DNA from: Allomyces arbusculus
Taxonomy: Eukaryota; Blastocladiomycota; Blastocladiomycetes; Blastocladiales; Blastocladiaceae
Reading direction: 5' to 3'
DNA: 64,000 bases
NCBI GenBank assembly: GCA_027604705.1
Contig: JADHYV010000050.1
Coordinates: forward strand, 62,001-126,000
Within the stretch, counting starts at the first letter, position 1. Every line of letters begins with the position of its first letter. Both the position numbers and the translations under genes were made by a program. The notes below the pieces were generated by a model. That model saw only the letters and a list, made by a program, of their open reading frames with translations. It did not search any database and was not told where the DNA came from. Of this stretch, positions 37,443 through 48,274 are shown one piece after another.

Positions 37443-39970
37443 ATGCTCCCCACCGACTCGAATGCTTTGTCGACGATCCGCTGCCCATGGATCCGGGGAA
37501 TTCAACGCCCGCGCCGCTTTCGTCCTCGCGCGCGCCCACCGCATCGTTTGCAGCTTGACAACCTTCCTTTGGACGTGTTTTGTTCTATCGCCACGCAGCT
37601 CTTGGCCAACCACCGCACCCGTGCTGGGTGCCTTTCGGTGGATGCCGATATTGTTTCGGCGATTTTGGCGTTACGGCAGACGTGCAAGACCTGACAGCGC
37701 GCTATGGACGAGAATTGTTCTGGCACGTCAACGCCAAGATTCATGCCAAGCCGGACGACGACGATTTGGATGGTCACGACTCGAGCGCTGGCCCTTATGC
37801 GGAAATTGGGGATCAGGCGGGCGACGGCGGACCTGGGAGTGATATGGAGGTCGAGCAGGAAGAAGTGGATGACGAAGAGAGTGACATTTCCATAAGCAGT
37901 TCCGACAAGGTCGATTTGGAGGACAAAAGTGCGTCTCACCCGTCGTCGTTGACGTTTGGCGTGGCCAGGCTTGCCGGATGGATCTGGGCTGCTGTCCGCG
38001 AGGAACGGGGTGCGTCGCGCCAAACTGGCCGTGGTAGCTCGCGTCAGTCGTTTGCATATGACAGACTTTGATTGGATGCCTGACTTCAACGTGTCCGAGG
38101 ACGATAAAGGTGAGAAAAGAGACGAAGACGCGAACGAGGCGAAAAGATTCATGCCCCATGCCATCCCTGATGTTGCACGGCCCTGCAACCCGCCTCATGC
38201 AACACGCATCCGCTCGCTCGGCATTTCACTTCCTGCAATCCCCGACGAGCTGGACGAGCTTGATTGGCCGTATGGCGGGCTCGGCGCACTGCTCGTCCAC
38301 CTGGTCGGCCAGTTTCCGCATCTCTCTGCTCTTGTTGTCGCCAGCAAGCTGCTGCCCGGCCGTGTGATCGCGCCTGTGCTTGCTTCGCGTGTCGGAACCC
38401 TCGAGCATATTTGGATCAGCGTGCTCGCCAGGTGGAACGACACTGTCGACCAGTCCTTGCGCCAGATGCACTATCAAGTGATCCGGAATTCGCACAGTGG
38501 TGCTCGCCGTACCCTAACCTTCGAGAGTGATAGGGAGACTATATGCGCGGGCGATCTCGTCTGTCTCGCAAAAACTCTGAGTGAGCTCCGAATCCGGTTG
38601 TGTGCCGATCCGATTATGGTTACCTCGATGACACTCGCCTACCCGTACTGGTCCACATTGCAATCCATTGACGTTCCGGCGGTTGTCTTCAACTATTTCT
38701 TTTGCCTCGATCCGACGGGCGTGAACCAGGGTCTCGTTCCTCCCAAGGTCCGGGCGATGCACTTGCACGGCCACGATGATCCGGACCGTTGCGTCTGGCA
38801 AAATGTGGTGCGTCCCGGGTTGCCGGCTTCGGCGGCTCCTGCTCTTCCGCCAATGCCGCAGCTCACTCGCGCCCAATTTACCGACGATGCACTCACCGAT
38901 GAGCTACTTGTCCACCTGTCGACCTCGTCCCCACTTTTGGCTGCGCTCAAATTGGCGCACTGCACACTGACACGTTTGGGCACAAATCTGATAACTACAT
39001 TTTCTTCCTTGGAGTGGCTCGAGGTGACTCGGAGAGCGACCGTGTGGGGACACTTGATAGAGACGGCGACGGCTCCGCGGCTTGCTGAGCTCGTCCTTCA
39101 TGATGGCGAGGTAAAGACTCTCACTGTGTTGTGAAAGGTGAAAGAGGGTCACGTCGCTCGATGTAGTGCTTGAACGGATCGACTTCCCCTTTTTGATTGC
39201 TGCATTGACGCACCTGAAGGCCGAGCAGGGCAATGCTTCGCAGTTGGTCGCGCACGGCGCGTTCGCGCACCTCACGCACGTGGACTTGCCCAACGACACG
39301 TACGGGATCATGGTCCAGACGCTGCCCATGACGGTGCGCAGCGTCAAGGCAAATTTCATGCACCCACAGCTCAATGAATGTCTCTCGCGGATCCTGGGCC
39401 TAGAATTTGTCGACGTCGAGTATGTGGTGCCTCATACTCGTGGCCGCTCGTGCACACGAGGCCGCGGCCGGCGCCGCTCGACCTGCTGCACCTCGAGTAC
39501 CATGCGGGCAGCGCGCTGTGGCCGGCCCTCCTGGATATGGGCTGGTTCCGCAACTGGCCGGCGAAGGCGCTCCGGATGGACGTGATGATTGTAGGTCCCG
39601 ACGCGAACCGGACGAGTTATTTGCTGTTCAGTACGGTCTGTTGGGTGTACGGAAACGATGTGAATCTCGCGCTCGTGTACGGCAATGAGGTCGACGTGGA
39701 GGACCAATGACCACTAAGCGCTCCGCACCGATATCATCTTCATGCCTGGCGCCGACGATTCGGCGCGGCCGATGCTCACGGCCGCGCTCGTCGAATTCAC
39801 AATGCTCGTTGACGAGAGGATGTCTGGGAATGTGCGCTCGGCGGGCGCTGACACCGATCAGGTGGACGATATTTAGGTGGACGTAGATGAGCTTGCTTGA
39901 AGATCGACGACGAGGACGAGGAGGAGTACGATGCGGATAAGGACAGCAGGACGAGGAGTCAAGGAGGAGT
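37443..39970 (+). pseudogene. Decayed tandem copy of the F-box/LRR-like gene
   Basis: Collinear with the intact gene at 33476-36142 over nearly its whole length. F-box part: LQLDNLPLDVFCSIATQLL and ILALRQTCKT (37550-37690). Middle: a long open stretch 37956-39134 (DELDWPYGGLGALLVHLVGQ; HLHGHDDPDRCVWQNVV). 3' part: LTHLKAEQGNASQLVAHG and LEYHAGSALWPALLDMGW (39200-39550). Breaks include a stop after the F-box (near 37695), frame changes before 37956 and around 39130 and 39440, and a stop near 39708; about 120 bp seem lost near 39150. Similarity to the intact copy stays high, so decay may be fairly recent. Confidence 0.8.
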
Positions 39971-40302
39971 GACCGTAATTTGGCCCTCCAGCACGAGTGC
40001 AACGTGCTTTGTAGATACCGCGATAGTGATGGGGGCGGCAGGCTCCGTCGTCCATGATTCTTGATCGATTCAAATCCACCTGGTTTTTCGTGTATGGCCT
40101 GCTCCGTCTGCTTCGAATTTTTTGCGATGCTCAATTGCTCATGTGTACGGAGAGCCATACCTTCTTGCTCGTGCGACGACTGACTTGGTAGTACGCATTG
40201 TTTGAGTCACACTTACTCTCCTTCCAACACGTCCACGATACAAACATCACAGAACAACCAAGATGCACAGCGACCCATGCCAAGGACTCAAGACTTCCTG
40301 AA
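39971..40302. other. Spacer before receptor copy G
   Basis: No gene recognised. Probably holds the receptor G promoter. Confidence 0.45.
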
Positions 40303-43300
40303 ATGGTCATGGATATTTTGCGGCCAAAAGAGCGCCTTGTCTCCTATTCGATGCCTTTACACGCTGCAATCTTCGGTCGCGACAGGCACCCTGCACTGCC
40401 GCTACATTTTCACCGCAACGACTCGGCCGATACTACGACTTGTGCACTTCGCTTTCAGCGTTACAAGAATGGAATTCGGCATTACCATCGACCTCTCGCG
40501 CGCAACCTCGCCAAACCGACTGCAAGATTGAATCTCGTGTTTTCGCCCATGGTCTGGATTCTTTGCGTCCTGTATCTCGTCGCAGGCGGGCCAAGTTGCT
40601 CAATATGGAGGTCATTTGCAGCTTCCGGGGTGCAAGGAGCTCTTGCCATGGTCCGGGTGACATTGCCAGTGTGATCGGCGATTCATTGCGGTTCCCTGAC
40701 AACCATTCGCGCACGTTTCGCTCGCACCGATACGAATTTTGCCAAATGCACCGATCTTGTTTCTAGACCGCACCGGCCGTCAATGTTGTAATGACCCCCC
40801 TTGCATCTACGTTCCACGACGCAAACTTTCTCGCCAACTTTTCGCAACTTCTTGATGCGTGGTCCAACCAGACTGGGATTCGAGTCAACGTTTGGTGGCC
40901 CGATGCGGTACCGATCAATGGCTCTTTTTACCGATCTGTCGCCATTGTTGAACCCCTCCCTCACAACAGTTCCCCAGTACTCGTATACAACCGACGACAT
41001 GAGGGTGTTTCTCACGGTTTTCGCGCAGCAAAAGAGCAATACTTGGGACCTGTTCGGGATGGATGGTATTTTTCCAGACCTTCTGTTGTTGTGGAAGCGC
41101 TCGTGCACTTTACTTCGCGCAAACGTTCTCAGACACCCTCTTCGCAATCATAGTCGTATGGACGGCTGCATTTGCCGAACTTCTCTACCCCATGAATGAA
41201 ATTGCCTCAGCCGCGGCAATCTCTCGTCATGACCCATCTGCGCTCGTTCCAGGCACAGTAAACGGATCTCTGTATGTTCTGCCTTGCCCCGTTTATTCGA
41301 CAGGCTTTGCGATCCGAGCGTGGAGATCGGGAGCTCATAATGGCCGTTCGGCTTTGCTTTGCAGGTACGCCCTGCCCTTGTTTGCTGACGGTGGGGCGTT
41401 ATTCTTTCGCTCCGACCTCTTGGCCAAGTATGGGTTTCAACGACCGCCGACGACGGTCCGATCGATTCTTCTCTACCCGCTTCTTACTGCACTCCCCCCG
41501 CTTCTTGCTGCACTCCACCCGCTTCTCCACCCCCTTCTCGCTGCTCACCGCCTGTCTCACACGCTCTTAGTGGGAGGAGATGGAGACGATGCTCACGACG
41601 ATTCTGTACGTTTGACGCTTCTGCAGGTGCGGGCTGACACTTTGGCGCGAATGAACTTATCGCCCTCGTTTTTTTGCGATTCAGACCCGGCGAACGTGCG
41701 CTTAACCCCTCACTCACGGGTTTCGTGGCGCAACTGCGCTCGTACGAGGGCCTGACGTGCAACGTCGCCGAATGGCTCGCGGGCGCCAACCTGACTATGT
41801 TCCTTGACACGGCCTCGTCGCTCTCGCTGTCCACACCCGACGCTCAGGCGCAGGCAGCGGCGGTCCTGGACCGGTTCCGTCGTTGGACCACGCAAGGGCT
41901 TATGTCTGGGCTATTTTTTGGCGAAGTCGAGACGATCTGGGTATTCGGCTTACAAAACAACGCCGTGTTCATGCGCATGTGGAGCAGCCAGACCAAGTGG
42001 TTGCGCGAAAACTTGCCGAACCTGTCATGGGGTGTCGCACCCATGCCGGGCGAGTCGGCCGACCTGGTGGGCGCGTCGACGCTCGGCGGCGGCATGATTG
42101 CTGTCAACCGATTCACAAACAATGTGACGCGTGCGATGCGCGTCGCCGAGTTCATGTCGAGCCCCGAGGTGCAACGGCTCTTGACGATAGGTCTTGGTTT
42201 GCGGCCAACGATTCCGACGCTGTTCGATGGTACGCCATTCATTTGACGGTGATGCCGACGGGTTGTACTTTTTGTTTCAACCGCTTCACTTGATTGCCCT
42301 GATCCCGATTTGCCATTCCAGACCCGGCAGTGAACCGCGTTTATGGCGCCGACATGCTCAAGTCAACAAGGGTGGCGGTCCTTTCTCATGATACTTTCGA
42401 TGAGAAAGCCGCTCAATATACGTAGCGTAGTACACTCACCCTTTTCGCCCTCTAGATTACGAACCGACCTTCGAAGAACGGCCAGTACTTTGCCGTCTCG
42501 AACATCATTTACACGGCCGTCAACCTGGTTATTGCCGGGTTCGCTGACGCGCACGCCGCAATCGCGTCCATGAACTCGGACATTGCCGACCTGCTCAGAA
42601 TTGACCATTTCGGCCCACCGCAAGACGTCATGTGGAATAGCGCGCCCGCGATTGCGGTCATGGTTATTGTCCCGTCCCTCGTTTTGGCCACTGTTGTGCT
42701 GCTCGCATACATGATCTGGTCTCGCTCCTCATTGCGCGCGCGCCGAATTCCGATCAACACGCTCGTCGGCATTCTTTTCGGGTCGTTGATAGGATCGCTC
42801 ACGCCGCTGGCGTATATTGGCCCGCCGACGCCGATGACTTGCCAGCTGCGCGTCACTTTGCTTGGCATGGGGTTTGTGGTCATGACGAGCTGCATGGCTG
42901 CACAAGATTTTCGCGTCTTCCTGATTGTCTCGAGCCCATTGCGCCGCGTCGCTTCGGACATCAACCGCATCTTGTGGCAGTCGCTCCTCGCCGTGTGGGT
43001 CCTCGAGGGCGCGCTGCTGGGTCTGTGGCTTGGGATCGACCCCATGATGCCCGTCGACGTGATTGTCAACCACGAGTGGCGGTTCACCGGGTGCGCGTCG
43101 AAGAACCGAACGTTTTCCGGCGGCATGTTTGTTGCGCAGTGCCTGTTGTGCGGTGCCCTGGTCGTCGCGTGCATCTGGCTCGCTGCGCGCAGCCGGCGCG
43201 TCTCGCCAAAGACGAGCAGGTCGGCCGAGGCCATGTCGACCGCGTCGTATTTGATCGCCCTTGGCGCAAGCGCAACGGTCCGTTGGGGGGGGGGGGGGGG

Positions 43301-44344
43301 GGGCCGGGGCGGGGCCGGGGGGGGGGCGGCGGCGGCGCCGCCCCCGGCGGGGCGCGGGGGGGGGGCGGGGGGGGGGGCGGCCCCGCGCCGCGCNNNNNNN
43401 NNNCGCTGGGGGCAGCCGGGGGGTTCTGCCAAACCCCTGCCGGTCGGCCGTGGCCATTTCGCCCGCGTGGTTTTTTTTCGCCCTTGGGGCAACCGCAACG
43501 GTCCGTTCCCCCCCCCCCCCCCCCCCTGGCACTTTTCGACTCCGACCGCTCACATAATTCCACTAGCTGATTGCACTTAGCGCCCTCGACCTCGGCCCCG
43601 TCCCGCACATGCTTACCTTGACGTCGGCCATCGTTCTGTGCGTTTTCAGTGTCCGGTGGGCGTATATCGTCGCGCAGCTGCGCGCGTCCCCAGCGTCGGA
43701 CGGCTCTGGTTGGATGGGTAATACCGTCCACGCCCTCTCGACGGCGCTCAACGACGAGGCAAATGCAAGCAGTGAACTGCTGTTCGGCGAGTCTGACGGA
43801 GGTGCGCGCGCCATGATCGAGACCAAGTCGCTCGCCGTGCGATTTGCGCACACGGAGCGTGCGCTCGCCATATCGCCGTGGATGCAAGGTGTCGGCGTCG
43901 CTCTTGGACTGGATTCGCAGATTTTGGTCGTGCGTTCGGTGTGCACAACCTGCCCTTGATTCTCTCCATTTTCGGACTTGCTGACCCAGATCTTGTACCC
44001 CCCATCCGCAGAAACCGCACGGTCTCGTGTTCAGCCTGCGCCGCTTTGTATCGGTTTCGCCGTGCGACGCCGCGTCGCGCTCATTCACGGCCGTCTTTGG
44101 AGCGGGTATTCTCGAGTTTCATGCGCAGTCGGACGCTGATCTCGCAACATGGCACGCGCGCCTCGAGGACGCAGCCACCGCTGCAGGCTTTACGTCGACC
44201 CATTCGACACTCGTCAAGCGCACTGGCACGCTCGTGCCGCCACCGCAACTTCTGCCCGGGTCGGCCAGGGTCGTGTCAACGCAGGTCATGTCCGCTGGCG
44301 GCTACGACGTGGTCACCGCACGCGGTACTGTGGTGGACTCGTGA
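40303..44344 (+). CDS. Receptor copy G: solute-binding domain / class C GPCR / PH-like protein (intron contains assembly gap)
   Basis: Exons: 40303-40650, 40767-40907, 40978-41065, 41154-41271, 41365-41455, 41571-41605, 41685-42229, 42322-42371, 42456-43277, 43567-43938, 44012-44344, about 980 residues. Copy G alone has an extra phase-2 intron (41606-41684) after METMLTTIL. The membrane segment is at about 76-95 (VWILCVLYLVAGG). The solute-binding domain shows ALPLFADGGALFFRSDLLA, APMPGESADLVGAS and VNRFTNNVTRAMRVAEFMS. The 7TM core has MTCQLR, WRFTGC and SSPLRRVASDINR. The PH-like end reads DLATWHARL. The start could also be the ATG at 40309. The intron 43278-43566 includes a 10-N gap and G/C homopolymers that look artefactual. 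Confidence 0.8.
43278..43566 (+). other. Receptor G intron with 10-N gap (43394-43403) and false flank duplication
   Basis: Right of the gap, 43404-43506 repeats, with many miscalls, the end of exon 8 at 43181-43283 (for example GCAACGGTCCGTT in both places). Removing this copy would leave an intron of about 75-80 nt, as in siblings B, C, D and F. Confidence 0.8.
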
Positions 44345-45110
44345 CGGGCAGCGCAGAGGAGACTGGATGACTTTGTGAATATGAAACGGTCGATTTGTGC
44401 AACCATTCTGCAAGCTTGTCAACATTCGTCAGCCGCTCCTGAACTGACTTGGAATATGTGGTCAGATGTGCTTCCGTTGTCACGATTTGCGAAACCACGA
44501 GCGTCGACTCTGATGGCGATACGCAGTTGTTCATGCCAGCCGACGCGTATCAAACGCTCTCGCCAATGCTTCGTGCCTTGTTCGGCTTGCCAGCCGGCCC
44601 ACATCTTTTACGAGAATTGGTTTCTACAATCTTGAATGGTTGCACGTGGAGAAGAACCCAAGACTGGTCCAGTATTTGAACGTCATCGCGGAAGCGCCCG
44701 TTCTCAACTGCCCTTTGGTGTCGCTGAACCTTGATTGTGACAAATTCAAGAGAGACATCATGTTGCGTCCCTTGGTCGTCCATCAAGTCGCTCACTGCCT
44801 ATTGCAGGACTGAAGGCCTCTGTACGCTCGCAGCCGCAACAGCGTGATGCAGCAATGCGAAGACATTTGGTGGCAGCTAAGAGGCAGCTACGGAGGTGGC
44901 GAATTGCCCTACAGAGCGCGACCGACAACCCGATCAAGACCTTGCTGAACTGCAAGTGGCAGAACCTGTGCCGCGCCGCTGGTGATGCTGTCTGGCTGGG
45001 TGATACCTTTCTCGCCTCATTTGTATCAGGTGGGGGTGAGCGAATGAGGCTATTGGTGCTCTTGTCGCAGTGCATCAATAGGAAAGAGCAAGCGTGATCT
45101 TTCGCCAGTG
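44345..45110 (+). pseudogene. Decayed coding scrap, unit 1
   Basis: Pieces in different frames (for example WLHVEKNPRLVQYLNVIAEA near 44638 and RRWRIALQSATDNPIKTLLN near 44894). The last piece matches RRWRVALQTATDHPVKVLLN at about 47309 in the next scrap, so the two derive from one family. No known domain was recognised with confidence. Confidence 0.45.
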
Positions 45111-45117
45111 ATTTTGT

Positions 45118-45175
45118 GGAGTTGACGGTTGATGGTTGATGGTTGATGGCTGATGGTTATGGTTGATCATTGATC
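45118..45175. repeat. Short tandem repeat (TTGATGG-type)
   Basis: Imperfect repeats of GTTGATG with variants span 45118-45175. Simple-sequence DNA. Confidence 0.75.
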
Positions 45176-45640
45176 GCGGAAGGCAGTTGTTTACTGTCCA
45201 CAGTTTCCGTCAGTTTGAATCATGTCTGTACTTTCTGATTTTGTTTCTTCCTTGCATCAGCAAGTAGGCGGCTGTGACGCGTGCGATGTGGGAATCAGTC
45301 TGGAACTAGTCGAGACGGCCAGGCTCGCACAACCCTGGTCAAGAATGTTAACACCTGTCAGTTCAACTTCTCCGAGAATGTCGCATTGCCGCCAAAGACG
45401 CAATATTTGACGATGCCCAGGGTGGCGCTGTGCTTTCAGGAAGGGCCGTTTACATTGGTCGCAAAGTGGCGCACATTGCAACTGGCTGCAGCTTTACGCA
45501 CTCATGTGTTTGATGTGTTTGCGGTCCCTGGCCACAAGAAGTGAATGTAGCGCGCCCTCTTCTCGCGCAGTTTACCGACACGCGTGCATCGTGCCCCAAA
45601 GTATCAGCAACCACTCCACCCACTCGGTCGCCATTTCCAT
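45176..45640. other. Spacer between the two decayed coding scraps
   Basis: An open stretch of about 85 codons (45281-45544) reads FNFSENVALPPKTQY and FQEGPFTLVAKWRTLQLAAA. It has no recognised family. Confidence 0.35.
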
Positions 45641-47410
45641 CGTGTTCCCATCATGACTGGAGGAGACACCTCCACGTCTGGTCGTGGCGATGTGTGCCTG
45701 TCAAGTGTGCGCAAATCCCTCGACCAGGCACTCAACAATTCCGACGATGTGCACCTCTCTCGTGTCATTCTCGCGGAGCGCATCGAGGACGCATTCAGTT
45801 CAAATCGGCGACGATGGTCTAGTTTTCGCTGTGCATGGAGTACCGTGTCCATCGGGCGTGTCGCACGTACATGGAGCACGGAGGGGTCGAGGAAGACTGG
45901 CAAGATCCTCAGTTCCTGCGCACGGTTCGTGACATATCGACGAGCAATGGTGCAGGACGCTGCAGGGCTCCATGGCGCTGATCTCTTCATGCCCGTTCTT
46001 TCTGGCTGTAGATCTTGACACCAATCACGGTCCCGGGCGGCAGTCACGTCGGCCTCCTCGTCACGCCAGGCGTGCAGGACATTGACTATCACAATGACAG
46101 TAACGACGCGATTGGTGTCGATACGATCATGCCCGAATACCTCGATCCTGTGCGTCGCTCTGGCGCGCGTACGAGTCGATCATGGGCGACGTGTTCACAA
46201 TGTTGGCCACCAACATCGCGCAGCAGTTTGCCAAGACGCTTACAACACAGGGCAAGACCGCCGTCATCCAGTTCGAGTGGTTTGTCATGAAACCCCCGCC
46301 CAGCGCCGCAGAACGTAACGTGCGCCAGGCCATGGCAAATCAAGAACAAATCACCATCAAGCGCCGTGATCGGACCCGCTATTTCAACGCATGAGCAAGT
46401 GGGTGAGCCGTACTGCCAAGATGAAGAAATCGCTGCTCGAAAAGACCATTCGGAAGTACGCAAGGGCTCTCGTCGGCTATGATCATAATCTCGCACAAAA
46501 CCACGAATATGCCGAACTGGTCGCGCTTCCACGTGCTGTGGACGCTCTGCAAGCGTCGTGTCCGCCCAAATCGGGGCCAGTTTGCGCGCACTAAGTCGTC
46601 GATAATTCAGCTGGTGGAAACACCATGCCGCCCTTGGCGTTGCCGCCGAGGAATCTGGCGCGCAGGTGCGCAAGCATAGGAGGAGGATGTCGGACCACTC
46701 GACGGCAACGTCGTCAAAGGCCCTGCATCTGCTGAAGAATCTGCTACCGCTCGTTCTCCCTACGACGCTGATCTTGTCGTCGCTGCATCTTCGCCCGCTG
46801 CGACTGAGCTTCCACGCGAGGATCTGTCCGTGATCTGGCCGGACAACTACCCCAACCTCGTCGCGCAACAAGTCAAGTCGGTCCTCAAAACCATCATTGC
46901 CATGCTGCGCGCGCCTCCGCGGCAACCAACGACCCCACAGAACCTGCTCTGGCTGATCATCCACCTGATCCAGACCCAGCTCGACCGTGTGTGGCTGCAC
47001 CAGGCGCACCTGCAACGCATATTCGAGACGGGCGACCATGACGTGGACCGTATCAAGCAGGCCATGGACATCGCGGAGCACTTTGCACGACCCCGGGGCT
47101 GGTCCTGTCCTACGCGAACCGGCGCCGGTACGTGCTTGTCGACCGGGACTTGGCCGAGCACGCGCGCGCTGCTGGCCGATACCGACGTGATGCCGCCGTA
47201 TATGGTGGACGCGGTCGTGGGCCAGTTGGCCGAGTACGCGCCGGCCGATGAATGGCGGCGACGTTCATGACTCTGCGCGTATTGTGTTGTTGCCGATGGT
47301 GGCGCGGCAGATGCGGCGGTGGCGAGTCGCGCTGCAGACCGCGACCGATCACCCAGTCAAGGTCTTGCTGAACAGTGAGTGGCAGTGCATGACGTGGGAC
47401 GCCGGGGCTA
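45641..47410 (+). pseudogene. Decayed coding scrap, unit 2
   Basis: Several open pieces in different frames: MTGGDTSTSGRGDVCLSSVR (near 45652), IGDDGLVFAVHGV (near 45807, faintly BTB-like), TTQGKTAVIQFEWFVMKPPP (near 46241), NLLWLIIHLIQTQLDRVWLH (near 46940), and a 3' end shared with unit 1. Frame changes and stops separate them. I do not recognise the parent gene; the BTB suggestion rests on one short segment. Confidence 0.4.
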
Positions 47411-48274
47411 GTTGAGCGAGCTTACCAATGGTGAGCAGGTGCACATTCATCCTGTCAGTCACGCGCGGACGAGCAATTGAGGTTCTCCCAAGAACGCCGT
47501 GTATATCGTGTCATGTGTCATTGTTTTGTCCCGTCGTACTGTGTCCATGTCAATTTCTCAATACACATCGCGTGGACGGCGACGGCGTGGGAGCTGCGCT
47601 GAAGTATCAGCGCAACAAAAATGGGAGCGCGGCCATGCTCTGCTCACCCACGGGCCTGTATGGTCCGTGAAATCAGCAGCATGGCCGGCATCCACTCGAC
47701 GCGATGCCATAAGCGATGACGAGGCGCGCCGTGCGAGCAAATCAAGTCATGACTGTTACAATGGAGCGTCAGCGCGAGCACACGAGTGAACGAGAATGGA
47801 ACAGGCATCAACGTGAAAGCCCTGAGCGTAGTGTGCCACGCTCGTGTGATGTGCAGGCGGGGTAGCATGCGGTTTGTCACTGAGCGGCGGTGCCAGGCAA
47901 GTCATACGAACCATACGATAGAATGCAGGTGTAGGTGAAGCCGCTGGGCCTGGATCCGCCGACAAGTGCTGCTCTGAATCTGCATCTATTCGATGGTCAA
48001 ACCGAAACCAGAACCCCCCAAAAGGGGCTCAACGCGGGGCAGGAGTGCGGTGTCTCGTCGCACCGGACGAGAATGAATAAAATGCCGATGGGCACGGAAA
48101 AGGTGGGGGTAATCAAGACGCAAACCAAAAAGGAACCAACGCCAAAAAAAAAAAAAAAAAAAAAAGCAAACTCACAAAAAGCGATACCGGCGCGATGATA
48201 CCGCGCGCGGCCTAGAGAGGGGAGAGAGCGGGAAAAAGAGCGAAAACAAACGCAAGAACGACCCACGTGTCCGC
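47411..48274. other. Spacer, no gene recognised
   Basis: Includes an A-rich stretch with a run of about 21 A near 48146-48166. It lies beyond the 3' end of the minus-strand gene that follows. Confidence 0.5.

Noticed and set aside
42509-44088. Minus-strand frames across receptor G spanning the gap
   Set aside because: They run through N bases and homopolymers and are complementary to the well-supported receptor exons.
45118-45175. Repeated GTTGATG units as a CRISPR-like or telomeric array
   Set aside because: Units are 7 bp, imperfect and contiguous without spacers; it is a simple-sequence repeat.
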